A stretch of DNA of 33,225 nucleotides from Collinsella sp. (GCA_019419625.1 DXZO01000067.1:10063-43287); one strand, 5' to 3'; positions 6,856-14,896 are shown, counted from the first letter of the stretch. Program-made: numbers and translations. The notes: generated by a model from the sequence alone, not told the origin.

Positions 6856-8160
6856 ATGGAGAAAACCGCAGAGCAGCTGCGCCGCGAGCACATTGCCCTT
6901 GAGGGCGAAACCCATGGCAAGAACAAATGGGCGATTCTGTTTACCGTGCTCATCATGACGTTTATGTCGTGTCTGGATTCGACCGTCGTGACCGTGGCGT
7001 TGCCCGTGATGCAAAAGGAGCTGGGCGTGGGCCTCGACCGCATCCAGCTGGTGAGCTCGGTGTACCTGCTTGCGACATGCGTGGCTATGCTGCCGTTTGG
7101 CCGCTTGGGCGACGTGCGCGGCAAGGTGGGCGTATTCCAGCTGGGCGTAATCGTTTTTACGGCCGGCTCGCTGCTTTGCGGCCTTTCGAGTTCGCTCGAA
7201 GTTCTTATTCTGGCACGCATTGTGCAGGGCGTCGGCTGCGCGGCGGCCATGGCTAACAACATGGGTATCATCACCGAGTCGTTTCCGGCGCGCGAGCGCG
7301 GTCGTGCCATGGGTATTCTCGCGACCTTCGTGGCCCTCGGCATGATGTGTGGCCCCGTGCTGGGCGGCATGCTGGTGGCAAGCTTTCCCTGGGAGAGCAT
7401 CTTCCTCATCAACCTGCCCATTGGCGTCATCTCGTTTATCGTGGGGCTCTATACGCTGCCGCATGTTAAGCCGGAGGCTGGCGAGCGCCCCATGTCCCTG
7501 ATCGAGGCTGCTCGTCGCTGCTTTGCAAATTCGGCCTTCACCATCAACCTCGCCTGCATGCTCATCGTGTTCGTTGGTATTGGCGCATCAGAGTTTATCC
7601 TGCCGTTCTATTTTCAGGACGCCCACGGCTTTGGTTCCGACATCTCTGGACTACTCTTTTTGGCGTTGTCGATGGTGAATGCCTTTATCGGCCCGCTTTC
7701 GGGTACGGTTTCGGACCGTGTTGGCTGCGAGGGCCCCACGGCGGTCGGCCTAGGCGTGTACGTATGCGGTCTTTTTGCGGTAAGCACGCTCGACGAGCAC
7801 TCTTCCATCCCTGTGATCGTGTGTTGCGTCGCGTTTATGTCGTGTGGCACGTCGATTTTCCAGAGTCCCAACAACTCGCTGTACATGGGTTCGGCCCCGC
7901 GCGAGGCGCTCGGTTTTGCGGGCAGCCTGGGTAGTCTGGCGCGCTATGCGGGTATGGCAGTGGGCATTACAGCGGCGTCGCATATCCTGTATGGGCAGAT
8001 GAGCGTGGCGATGGGTGAGGCCGTGACCAGTATTGTTGCAGGCCGTCCGGATGTGTTCCTGTTTGGTTTTCGTTCGGTGTTCTATGTGTTGATGGCTGTG
8101 GCCGCTGTGGGCTTTGCGTTCGCCATGGTGCGTTTGGTGAGGATGCGCGCCCGCCATTAG
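6856..8160 (+). CDS. MFS transporter, DHA2 (EmrB/QacA) drug-exporter type
   Basis: A proton-coupled efflux permease of 434 residues in the cytoplasmic membrane. The first membrane helix carries LDSTVVTVALPVM, typical of the 14-helix drug-exporter family, followed by PFGRLGDVRGKVGVF (the loop 2-3 motif A equivalent) and GMMCGPVLGGML (motif C, typical of exporters). Many hydrophobic segments are evenly spaced along the chain. A hydrophilic N-terminus of about 23 residues precedes helix 1. I chose ATG 6856, 5 nt after GAAAGGA; the in-frame ATG at 6850 overlaps that Shine-Dalgarno. The upstream terminator leaves no room for a normal promoter downstream of it, so expression may need read-through or attenuation. 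The substrate is unknown. Confidence 0.88.
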   Translation: MEKTAEQLRREHIALEGETHGKNKWAILFTVLIMTFMSCLDSTVVTVALPVMQKELGVGLDRIQLVSSVYLLATCVAMLPFGRLGDVRGKVGVFQLGVIVFTAGSLLCGLSSSLEVLILARIVQGVGCAAAMANNMGIITESFPARERGRAMGILATFVALGMMCGPVLGGMLVASFPWESIFLINLPIGVISFIVGLYTLPHVKPEAGERPMSLIEAARRCFANSAFTINLACMLIVFVGIGASEFILPFYFQDAHGFGSDISGLLFLALSMVNAFIGPLSGTVSDRVGCEGPTAVGLGVYVCGLFAVSTLDEHSSIPVIVCCVAFMSCGTSIFQSPNNSLYMGSAPREALGFAGSLGSLARYAGMAVGITAASHILYGQMSVAMGEAVTSIVAGRPDVFLFGFRSVFYVLMAVAAVGFAFAMVRLVRMRARH

Positions 8161-8253
8161 CGTGTTGGGAGGCTGTCTGCCACGATTCGCGCCGTCTCAA
8201 AAAGACTCGTTTGTGGTGCGATGCGGCTTGTGGGGCGGGCGGGGGTCGGTCCG

Positions 8254-8262
8254 TGGTAGACT
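8254..8262 (+). promoter_or_regulatory. Candidate xpt promoter (extended -10)
   Basis: TGG followed by TAGACT (8257-8262) forms an extended -10 about 55 nt before the start codon. No good -35 is present. A small CGCGG/CCGCG hairpin lies in the leader before the ribosome-binding site. No purine-riboswitch core was recognised. Confidence 0.45.
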
Positions 8263-8317
8263 ATCGAACAACGTTTATTAATCGCGCGGTATCGTTGCCG
8301 CGAGAAGGGGTTGCGCC

Positions 8318-8896
8318 ATGCAGGAGCTTGAGGATCGTATTCGCCATGACGGCATCGTAAAGGCCGGTAACGTCCTTAAGGTTGATGCCTTCCTCAACCA
8401 CCAGTGCGACGTTGAGCTGTTCGACCACATGGGCGCCGAGTGGGCCCGTCTGTTCAAGGATGTCGAGATCAACAAGATCCTGACGATTGAGGCTTCGGGC
8501 ATTGGCATGGCTTGCATCGCAGCTCAGCATTTTGGCGGCGTACCGGTGGTCTTTGCTAAGAAGGCACAGTCCATCAACCTCGATGGCGAGCAGTATGCCA
8601 CGACCATCTACTCCTTTACCAAGCAGAAGGAGTACCCGGTCATCGTTGGCAAGCGCTTCCTGTCCGAGGGCGACAAGGTCCTGATTATCGACGACTTCCT
8701 GGCCAACGGCTGCGCACTCGAGGGTCTTATCAAGATCTGCGAGGCTGCGGGTGCCGAGGTTGCCGGCATTGGCATCGCGGTGGAGAAGGGCTTCCAAGGC
8801 GGTGGCGATAAGCTCCGCGAGCGCGGCTTCCGCGTTGAGAGCCTGGCCCGTATCGCCGATATGGACTGCGACACCGGCGAGATCACCTTCGCTTAA
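8318..8896 (+). CDS. xpt: Xanthine phosphoribosyltransferase
   Basis: A purine-salvage enzyme that makes XMP from xanthine and PRPP in the cytosol. The 192-residue length is standard for Bacillus-type Xpt. The PRPP-binding loop VLIIDDFLANGCA is at residues 121-133. ASGIGMACIAAQHFGG near residues 59-74 and KKAQSINLDGEQYAT near 81-95 match the family. The start ATG 8318 is preceded by GAGAAGGGG with a 7-nt spacer. A perfect palindrome with a T tract follows and probably terminates the transcript. The gene is likely monocistronic from the extended -10 upstream. Confidence 0.95.
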   Translation: MQELEDRIRHDGIVKAGNVLKVDAFLNHQCDVELFDHMGAEWARLFKDVEINKILTIEASGIGMACIAAQHFGGVPVVFAKKAQSINLDGEQYATTIYSFTKQKEYPVIVGKRFLSEGDKVLIIDDFLANGCALEGLIKICEAAGAEVAGIGIAVEKGFQGGGDKLRERGFRVESLARIADMDCDTGEITFA

Positions 8897-8923
8897 GCGC
8901 GTAACACAAGCGATTGGTATGCG

Positions 8924-8959
8924 ATGTGACAAAGGGACTTTCCCTTTGTCACATTTTTT
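8924..8959 (+). repeat. Dispersed 31-nt palindrome, copy 1, doubling as the xpt terminator
   Basis: ATGTGACAAAGGGA (8924-8937) and its exact reverse complement (8941-8954) flank a CTT centre. The T run 8954-8959 makes it an efficient-looking terminator. The 31-nt palindrome differs from the copy at 19088-19118 by one base, in the centre. Confidence 0.92.
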
Positions 8960-8979
8960 GTATGAGGGGAGGTGTTGAT

Positions 8980-9360
8980 TTGGATGAGAACAAGATGGGA
9001 TGGCGCGAGTATGCGCGCTATGCCGAGATGTCGGTCGAGAGGTTGGCACGCGACTGCGAGGTTCAGGTGTTTCGCGCGACAGGTCCGGGCGGACAGGGCG
9101 TGAACACGACGGACTCGGCGGTGCGTATGAAGCATGGGCCCACGGGGATTGTTGTGACGGCGCGCGAGAGCCGTAGTCAGTTTCAGAATCGCGCGAGCTG
9201 CCTGCGTAAGCTGCGCGCTGAGCTGGAGCGTCGCGGGCGTCCACCGCGCCGACGCGTAAAGACTAAGGTGCCTCTGCGCTCTCGCCAGCGCAGGCTCAAT
9301 GACAAGCACTTCAACGCGATTAAAAAGGCCAACCGTCGCAAGCCGGGGAGCGACGAGTAG
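8980..9360 (+). CDS. Release-factor-like protein with GGQ motif (ArfB/ICT1-like)
   Basis: A 126-residue protein with only the RF-1 catalytic domain of peptide release factors. GPGGQGVNTTDSAVR lies at about residues 35-49, with the peptidyl-tRNA hydrolysing GGQ at 37-39. A long basic C-terminal tail rich in Arg/Lys follows (about 85-122). The codon-recognition domain is absent. A GGQ domain plus basic tail is the plan of ArfB (YaeJ), which rescues ribosomes stalled at mRNA ends; that function is inferred. I chose TTG 8980 because GAGGGGAGG lies 7 nt upstream. The in-frame ATG at 8962 follows directly on the T tract of the palindromic terminator and has no ribosome-binding site. It converges with the lipid-kinase gene, 21 bp apart. 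Confidence 0.82.
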   Translation: MDENKMGWREYARYAEMSVERLARDCEVQVFRATGPGGQGVNTTDSAVRMKHGPTGIVVTARESRSQFQNRASCLRKLRAELERRGRPPRRRVKTKVPLRSRQRRLNDKHFNAIKKANRRKPGSDE

Positions 9361-9381
9361 CCGATTGTTTCGCTGGTCTTG

Positions 9382-10344
9382 CTAGCGGGTGGGGTGCCAG
9401 ACTTGGAGGGCGCCGGGTAGGATGTCGACTTCGATGTGCGAGGCGACGATGGGCTCGCCGTCGGCCTGGATGGGGTAGTCGGGCTCCTCAAAAGTTAGCT
9501 CGGCATGGCGGCAGCGGCGCATGCGAACCGGTGGCAACTTGGTATGGTGGCCGTCCTTGGCCGAAAGGAACATAGGCAGGGCTACCGCGCGAGGGACGGG
9601 GCCGCAGGCGTAGCAGACGTCGAGCATGCCGTCGCAGGGGTCGGCATCGGGGCAGATGCGATAGCCCGAGCCATAGGTAGGACCAAGCTGAATCGCCATG
9701 ATGATCGCCCTCACGCGCTCGGCGGGCGCGCCGTCAAAGCTGACTGTCATGGGGTAGCTGCGATAGCGCAGGCCAAACTGCTCAAGTCCCGAAAGGGTGT
9801 AGAGCGGAGCACCCGTCAAGCCGGTCTTTTTGCGCAGCTCGGTGGTGCCAAGGCCGATGGCGGCATCAATACCGACGGAGAGCGTCTGGTCGTAATACTC
9901 GACGATCGCATCGCCGCTGCCGCTTGCGGGGTTCCATGAGCGAATCCGCCCGATGTCCTGACGCTGCAGCTCACAGGTGAGTAGCGCGCCAAAATCCTTG
10001 CCGGAGAAATCTTCGATATCGAGCGTCTGGGCAAAATCGTTGCCGGAGCCCACGGGCAGGACGGAAAGAGCGGGGCGGGCGTCCTGCTCTTGCGTCATAA
10101 GCCCGTTGACGACTTCGTGGATCACGCCGTCGCCGCCGAGTGCGATAACGGTGCGATAGCCCTGAGCCTGTGCGGCAAGCTCCTTGGCGTGTCCCATGTG
10201 CTCGGTTAGCACCAGGTCAAACTGGGATGCGCGCGCGGTCATATCCAAAAAGCGCTGCAGGCGCTCGGCAACCTCGCGCGCGGCGCCCGACTGGGCGGCG
10301 GGGTTGGCGATGATGAGCGTGCGGCCAAAATCAGTTGCGTGCAT
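9382..10344 (-). CDS. Diacylglycerol kinase / lipid kinase family protein (YegS/BmrU type)
   Basis: A 320-residue DAGK-catalytic-domain enzyme that probably phosphorylates a membrane lipid with ATP at the inner face of the membrane. IIANPAAQSG (11-20), VIALGGDGVIHEVVNGL (66-82; GGDG at 70-73) and LPVGSGNDFA (96-105) form the nucleotide and catalytic core. The C-terminal beta-sandwich includes YPIQADGEPI, a usual late motif. The start ATG 10344 follows GGGAG with 7 nt; the frame runs on 24 codons upstream without a ribosome-binding site. It lies 86 bp downstream of the CLC gene on the same strand, so the two may be cotranscribed. Diacylglycerol, undecaprenol and sphingoid bases are all possible substrates. 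Confidence 0.88.
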   Translation of the reverse strand: MHATDFGRTLIIANPAAQSGAAREVAERLQRFLDMTARASQFDLVLTEHMGHAKELAAQAQGYRTVIALGGDGVIHEVVNGLMTQEQDARPALSVLPVGSGNDFAQTLDIEDFSGKDFGALLTCELQRQDIGRIRSWNPASGSGDAIVEYYDQTLSVGIDAAIGLGTTELRKKTGLTGAPLYTLSGLEQFGLRYRSYPMTVSFDGAPAERVRAIIMAIQLGPTYGSGYRICPDADPCDGMLDVCYACGPVPRAVALPMFLSAKDGHHTKLPPVRMRRCRHAELTFEEPDYPIQADGEPIVASHIEVDILPGALQVWHPTR

Positions 10345-10430
10345 GGGGCGACTCCCGGCGTGTGGCATGACGGTGCGGTCGCGCTCAGGTCGAATTGCCC
10401 CCGATTGTGGCTGCACGGCGATTATTACAT

Positions 10431-11852
10431 CTACTCTATCAGGTCGTTGTGGCGCTCGATAGCATCCGCTACCGTACCGCCCTCATCCACAATAAGCGAA
10501 CGGCGCTTGGGTGAGATGATGCGCTGGGCAGGGTACACGCCGCGGTGTCCGCCGGTTAGGTAGCTGATAAAGGCCACGATGACAAAGAACCCGGCGGCCG
10601 TGCCGTGGAACAGGTCGATGGCCATCATGCAGGTGGTGATGGGCACGTTGAGGCCGGCGCAGAACACGCCGAGCATGCCGAGAGCCGCCAGAAAACTGGG
10701 GTCAAGCCCGGTAAGGCAACCGATCCAGCCACCGAGTGCCGCACCGATGCCAAACAGGGGCGTGACCTCGCCGCCTTGGAAGCCCGCGCCCAGGGTAAGC
10801 GCTGTGACGACCAACTTGATGGCTGCGTCCGCCAGGGTGGTGTTACCTGCAAATCCTGCGCCGGAAAGCCACGTGGAAAGGCCGGCGTAGTCCCAGGCAT
10901 CGAGGAGGGCATAGGCGGCCAAAACCACGAGTGCGCCTATGAGTGCGCGGACGAGGTAATTGGTGATAAAGCGACCGTACAGGCTTTTGACGGTTCGAAC
11001 CGACCAGGCAAAGAGGCGTGCCGTCAGGCCGAAGATAATGGCGCTGATAACAACGATGACAACCGTCCGTGGTGTCATGTTGGGAACGCTGGCGATGACA
11101 TTCGCCTCGTACTCGGTTCCCAAGGCAAGCGACGTAAAGTAGCCGGTAAACGAGGCGACCAGGCAGTAGATGCCCGCGGTGTAGTCGATCTTGCCGATAA
11201 AGCACATCTCCATGCCAAAGAAAGCTCCAGCAAGGGGCGAGCCGAATACGGCGCCAAAGGCCGACGAGATGCCGGCGAGCATGAGGTCGTGGTGGTCATG
11301 TTTTTTGAGGTGGGCGAGGTTCGAGATGTTGCTGGCGATGGTGCCGCCAATCTGCACCGCGGCCCCCTCGCGACCGGCAGATCCGCCCGTTAGGTGCGTG
11401 AGCGTGGAGCAGACGAAGGTAAGGACGGCCATGCGCATATGGATGAGACGTGTGCTCAGAGCGGAGTCGATGACCAGGTTGTTACCGCGTTTGGCGGCAA
11501 GGCCGTGGTTTTTGTACACCCATGCGGTGGCAACGCCCACAACAGGAAGCAAGGCGTAGACCCACGCGTGGTGCTCGCGATAGTCGGTCGCGATATTCAG
11601 CGAGGCCAAAAACGCCCAAGCGGCAACGCCCATGGCGAGCGAGACGATGACGACGAGCGCGAGCAACTTGGCGCTCGCGAGTAGGTTGCGGGCGTTGCGG
11701 CGCGTGTCGGCAGCCAAGAGATGCTCGGAGCGGGTGAGCTGTTGCCTGCCTGCCATGATGACGTCATTAAGGGAGAAAAAGCCGCCGTCGTCGAGCGACT
11801 GGGAATGATCCTGCGCCTCGTTTGCGCTTTCGGGTTTGTCGGTATAAGCCAT
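10431..11852 (-). CDS. CLC-family anion channel/antiporter, possibly the fluoride-exporting subtype
   Basis: A 473-residue membrane protein of the CLC family, with about ten hydrophobic segments after a hydrophilic N-terminus of about 60 residues. GGSAGREGAAVQ lies at 156-167; it holds the GREG of the first selectivity motif with the gating glutamate. The second motif reads GFQGGEVTPLFGIGAALG. Chloride-type CLCs usually have GREGP and GGxFxPxLxxGA; the forms here resemble those of CLC-F fluoride/proton antiporters. The subtype is inferred from memory of motifs. The start ATG 11852 follows AGAGGA at 6-nt spacing. A perfect TATAAT lies about 30 bp upstream. No fluoride riboswitch was recognised before it. 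Confidence 0.85.
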   Translation of the reverse strand: MAYTDKPESANEAQDHSQSLDDGGFFSLNDVIMAGRQQLTRSEHLLAADTRRNARNLLASAKLLALVVIVSLAMGVAAWAFLASLNIATDYREHHAWVYALLPVVGVATAWVYKNHGLAAKRGNNLVIDSALSTRLIHMRMAVLTFVCSTLTHLTGGSAGREGAAVQIGGTIASNISNLAHLKKHDHHDLMLAGISSAFGAVFGSPLAGAFFGMEMCFIGKIDYTAGIYCLVASFTGYFTSLALGTEYEANVIASVPNMTPRTVVIVVISAIIFGLTARLFAWSVRTVKSLYGRFITNYLVRALIGALVVLAAYALLDAWDYAGLSTWLSGAGFAGNTTLADAAIKLVVTALTLGAGFQGGEVTPLFGIGAALGGWIGCLTGLDPSFLAALGMLGVFCAGLNVPITTCMMAIDLFHGTAAGFFVIVAFISYLTGGHRGVYPAQRIISPKRRSLIVDEGGTVADAIERHNDLIE

Positions 11853-11881
11853 ACGTTCCTCTTTTAGGTTGCAACACGAGC

Positions 11882-11887
11882 ATTATA
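11882..11887 (-). promoter_or_regulatory. -10 element of the CLC gene
   Basis: The minus strand reads TATAAT here, about 30 bp before the CLC start codon. TTGTCA lies upstream with only 14 bp between, so the -35 is uncertain. Confidence 0.55.
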
Positions 11888-11999
11888 GAACGTGCCATAC
11901 GTGACAAACCGGCAGGTTGGTTTTGGTTTTGTTTCGCGGCTTGCGGCCGACAGATGTATTCGCGGCCGCGGGCCAGGTCTTGAGCAGGCGGCGAGGGAT

Positions 12000-12005
12000 T
12001 ATACT
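12000..12005 (+). promoter_or_regulatory. Candidate -10 of the moeA operon
   Basis: TATACT lies about 58 bp before the moeA start, with no clear -35 (GTCTTG at 11977-11982 has 17-bp spacing). No molybdenum-cofactor riboswitch was recognised in this short leader. Confidence 0.4.
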
Positions 12006-12063
12006 GAGATAAACATAAAGAATCGGCGCTTTTGTTGCGCGCCGCAGCATGCTAGAGGTGCAT

Positions 12064-13326
12064 ATGGCTGAGAAACTCATTCCGTTGGAGGACGCACAGG
12101 CGATCGTCTTGTCGCACGTGAATCGCACCGAAGTTGTCGAGATTCCCGTGTGGCAGGCCGTCGGTCTTCCCTTGGCCGAGGACGCGGTGGCCGATATCGA
12201 CATCTCGCCGTTTGCCAACAGCGCTATGGACGGATATGCCGTGCGCTCGTCGGACTTGGCGCGGGCATCTGGCGAGGCGCCGGTGACGCTCGACGTTATC
12301 GGACACGAGGCCGCGGGCCGTGTGTTTGAGGGCGCAATCGGCGCGGGTGAGACGGTCCGCATCATGACGGGCGCGCCGGTACCCGAAGGTGCCGATGCCG
12401 TGGTGAAGTACGAGATCGTCGATGTGCTCGATGGCGACGGCAACGAGGGCTCGCGTGTGAGGTTCTCGGCGCCTGCCAAGGTGGGGGAGAACGTTCGCTC
12501 TGCCGCCGAGGAGGCGCATGCCGGCGATATCGTGATGCGTGTCGGCGAGGTTGTGGCACCGGCGGGCGCCGGCTTGCTGGCGAGCGCCGGGTATGCGAGC
12601 GTGAAGGTGCATGCCGCTCCGCGCGTGGGCATTATCTCGCTGGGGACGGAACTGGTCACGCCGAGTAAGGTACCGGCGCGCGGTCAGATTCGCGATTCCA
12701 ACTCGTCGGCGTTGCTGGCCGAGGCGCTCGATGCAGGAGCCGAGCCCGTGTTCTACGGCATTGCGCCCGATGATGAGCAGGCGATTGCCGAGCTGGTGCA
12801 TCGTGCCGTGCAGGAGTGCGATTTTGTCATTACGAGCGGTGGCGCCTCGGCGGGCGATTACGATTTCGTGACGGCGCTCGTCCGGCGCGAGGGCGAGGTG
12901 CTGTTTGACCGCATCTCGATGCGTCCGGGCAAGGCCATCACGTTTGGCTTGCTCGGCGGCAAGCCGTATCTGGGGCTTTCGGGCAATCCCGCGGCGGCGT
13001 ATGTGGGCTTTGAGATGCTCGCGCGCCCGGCGATTCGCAAGATGCGCGGTTTTGCCGAGGGGGCGCGTCCCGTGCAGCAGGCGACGCTCACGCACGGCGT
13101 GAAAAAGCGACAGCATCGCCGCTTCTTCGATCGCGCCACGGTTTTGCGCGACTCCGAGACCGGTGAGCTGTTGGTGACCGAGGCCAAGACGCAGAATTCG
13201 GCGTTGCTCGGCACGATGCAGCGGGCCAACTGCCTGTTGCGTATTGACGAAGGTCCGTGCGAGCTCAAGGCGGGCGACGTCGTGGATGTCGTGCGTGTCG
13301 ACCTGCCTGAGGGCGCCGTGTTGTAG
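12064..13326 (+). CDS. moeA: Molybdopterin molybdenumtransferase MoeA
   Basis: MoeA inserts molybdate into adenylylated molybdopterin, the last common step of molybdenum cofactor synthesis in the cytosol. The 420-residue protein has the family blocks in order: FANSAMDGYAVR (about 52-63), VRIMTGAPVPEGADAVVKYE, GIISLGTELVTP...RDSNSSAL, VITSGGASAGDYD and GLSGNPAAAYVGFE, then a C-terminal beta-barrel domain. The start ATG 12064 has AGAGGTG just upstream; an in-frame ATG at 12049 would overlap that site. The mog/moaB-family gene begins 10 bp after the stop, so they are one operon. The modABC genes follow behind a separate promoter. Confidence 0.96.
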   Translation: MAEKLIPLEDAQAIVLSHVNRTEVVEIPVWQAVGLPLAEDAVADIDISPFANSAMDGYAVRSSDLARASGEAPVTLDVIGHEAAGRVFEGAIGAGETVRIMTGAPVPEGADAVVKYEIVDVLDGDGNEGSRVRFSAPAKVGENVRSAAEEAHAGDIVMRVGEVVAPAGAGLLASAGYASVKVHAAPRVGIISLGTELVTPSKVPARGQIRDSNSSALLAEALDAGAEPVFYGIAPDDEQAIAELVHRAVQECDFVITSGGASAGDYDFVTALVRREGEVLFDRISMRPGKAITFGLLGGKPYLGLSGNPAAAYVGFEMLARPAIRKMRGFAEGARPVQQATLTHGVKKRQHRRFFDRATVLRDSETGELLVTEAKTQNSALLGTMQRANCLLRIDEGPCELKAGDVVDVVRVDLPEGAVL

Positions 13327-13336
13327 GAGGAATGCT

Positions 13337-13816
13337 ATGGAGCTGAAGATATCGATCGTGACGTGTTCGGATACGCGGGACCTTGCCCAGGACGAGGCCG
13401 GTGCCGCACTCGAGGAGCTTATCGAGGCGCAGGGATGGACGGTCGCCTCGCATGCGGTCGCGCGCGATGACGTCAGCGAGATTGGTGATGCTATTGTGGA
13501 AGCCGCCGATGAGTGCCACGCCAATGTCGTGCTCACCTGCGGCGGCACGGGGCTTTCGATGCGCGATGTGACGCCCGAGGCGACGCGTGCCGTCTGCGAT
13601 CGCGAGGTGCCGGGTATTGCCGAGGCGATCCGTGCGTACTCGATGACCAAGACGCGCCGCGCCATGCTCTCGCGCGCTATTTGCATGCAACGAGGTCATA
13701 CACTTGTCGTAAACTTTCCCGGTTCTACGAAGGCCGCTCGCGAAAGCTGGGAGGCCATAGCGGACCAGCTGGAGCATGCGGCTCAGATGACAGCGGGCGG
13801 CGGACATACCAACTAA
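13337..13816 (+). CDS. MogA/MoaB-family molybdenum cofactor biosynthesis protein
   Basis: A 159-residue cytosolic protein, probably the molybdopterin adenylyltransferase that makes the substrate of MoeA. The family core is TCGGTGLSMRDVTPEAT near residues 64-80, with the binding-loop sequence NFPGSTKAARES near 132-143. A perfect AGGAGG sits 6 nt before ATG 13337. Placement directly after moeA favours the adenylyltransferase role, but Mog and MoaB paralogues cannot be told apart safely by eye, so I give no symbol. A good terminator ends the operon. Confidence 0.92.
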   Translation: MELKISIVTCSDTRDLAQDEAGAALEELIEAQGWTVASHAVARDDVSEIGDAIVEAADECHANVVLTCGGTGLSMRDVTPEATRAVCDREVPGIAEAIRAYSMTKTRRAMLSRAICMQRGHTLVVNFPGSTKAARESWEAIADQLEHAAQMTAGGGHTN

Positions 13817-13829
13817 GCTATTTACCTGC

Positions 13830-13866
13830 GGCGGAGCGACCTGAACGGCTGCTCCGCCTTTTATTT
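13830..13866 (+). terminator. Terminator of the moeA operon
   Basis: GGCGGAGC (13830-13837) pairs perfectly with GCTCCGCC (13851-13858) around a 13-nt loop, followed by TTTTATTT. Confidence 0.9.
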
Positions 13867-13920
13867 GCGCCCAAGGGGACGACATTCTGTAGACATGCCT
13901 GAAACTATATTCTCAGACGA

Positions 13921-13960
13921 GAATAATTTCTCATAATCATTATTCGCACCGAAGTATAAT
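13921..13960 (+). promoter_or_regulatory. modA promoter with a Fur-box-like palindrome
   Basis: A perfect TATAAT -10 is at 13955-13960. Just upstream, GAATAAT (13921-13927) and ATTATTC (13939-13945) form an inverted repeat spaced by 11 nt. Inside it, ATAATCATTAT (13933-13943) is a perfect 11-bp palindrome resembling the core of a 7-1-7 Fur-family site. No -35 hexamer is seen in the palindrome. It does not look like an E. coli ModE box. The regulator is unknown. Confidence 0.55.
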
Positions 13961-14020
13961 CTAATTACAGAATAAAGCCCGCGGTGGGGTACCCGGGCAT
14001 AAGGTCCGAAAGGGTTGAAC

Positions 14021-14896
14021 ATGTTCGATATGGTTTCTCGCCGCGGATTCGTCTCGCTTTCTGCTGTCGCCGCTGCCGGCCTTGGGCTTGCCGGCTGCTC
14101 CGGCAACAAGGAGCCTGAGGCGACCGGCTCCGATGCCGGCTCCGCCAAGGCCTCTTCCAAGAAGGAAACCGTCGAGCTGCAGGTCTTTGCCGCCAACTCG
14201 CTCGAGAAGGCTTTGCCCGAGGTTCAGAAGCTCTACACCGAGCAGACCGGTACCACCTTTGCCGACACGCAGTTTAAGGCGTCCGGCGACCTCGTTGAGC
14301 AGATGCGTGCCGGTGCCACGGTCGACGTGCTCATCACCGCTTCCAAGGGCACCATGGATGACGCTGAGACCGTCGAGCTCGTCGATGCCGACACGCGTGA
14401 GGATATGTTCGTCAACGACCTCGTGATCATTCGTGCCGAGGGCTCCGACACCAAGGTCGAGGCCATCGCCGACGTCGCGAATCTGGACGGCAAGATCGCC
14501 ATTGGCGACGCCAAGACCGTTCCCGCCGGCAAGTACGCCAACCAGGCGCTGGCTTCTGTGGGCCTCTATACCGGCACCGAGGGCGACGACGGCGAGTATG
14601 CGCCCGAGATCGCCGACAAGGTCGCGCTGGCAGACAAAGTTGGTACCGCCGCCGCCTATGTGTCCACAGGCGACTGCGTTGCCGGTTTTGTCTACAGCTC
14701 TGACATCTACCGCTACAACGGCATCGAGGAGGCCTTCGTGTGTCCCGAGGACTCGCACAAGCCCATCGTGTATCCGGGCGCCGTTGCCGAGAGCTCCGAA
14801 CATGCCGACGAGGCTAAGGCGTTCATCGACTTTTGCCTGTCCAACAAGAAGGCTCAGAAGATTTGGGCTAAGTACGGCTTTGAGCTTTCCGCGTAG
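14021..14896 (+). CDS. modA: Molybdate ABC transporter substrate-binding lipoprotein ModA
   Basis: The extracellular molybdate/tungstate-binding component of the ModABC importer, 291 residues. The N-terminus has a twin-arginine motif SRRGFVS (about 6-12), a hydrophobic stretch and lipobox LAGC, so it is a Tat-type lipoprotein candidate. The mature part matches ModA: FAANSLEKALPEVQ, ASGDLVEQMRAGATVDVLITAS, KTVPAGKYA and a late YPGAVAESSEHADEAKAFIDF. The start ATG 14021 follows AAAGGG with 6-nt spacing; the TTG at 14015 lies inside that spacing. modB and modC follow, 68 and 3 bp apart, giving one operon from the TATAAT upstream. Molybdate versus tungstate preference cannot be read. Confidence 0.95.
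   Translation: MFDMVSRRGFVSLSAVAAAGLGLAGCSGNKEPEATGSDAGSAKASSKKETVELQVFAANSLEKALPEVQKLYTEQTGTTFADTQFKASGDLVEQMRAGATVDVLITASKGTMDDAETVELVDADTREDMFVNDLVIIRAEGSDTKVEAIADVANLDGKIAIGDAKTVPAGKYANQALASVGLYTGTEGDDGEYAPEIADKVALADKVGTAAAYVSTGDCVAGFVYSSDIYRYNGIEEAFVCPEDSHKPIVYPGAVAESSEHADEAKAFIDFCLSNKKAQKIWAKYGFELSA

Noticed and set aside
5347..7464. Long minus-strand frame across metY and the start of the MFS gene
   Set aside because: It overlaps two clear plus-strand families and crosses a strong terminator hairpin; its His/Arg/Gly-rich product has no family features.
8161..8317. Purine riboswitch before xpt
   Set aside because: I could not find the conserved three-way-junction core; the leader from the extended -10 is too short.
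11853..12063. Fluoride or molybdenum-cofactor riboswitch between the CLC gene and moeA
   Set aside because: The 210-bp divergent region shows no recognisable conserved core of either class.
12052..13686. Long minus-strand frame opposite moeA and the mog-like gene
   Set aside because: Mirror frame of two firmly identified genes.
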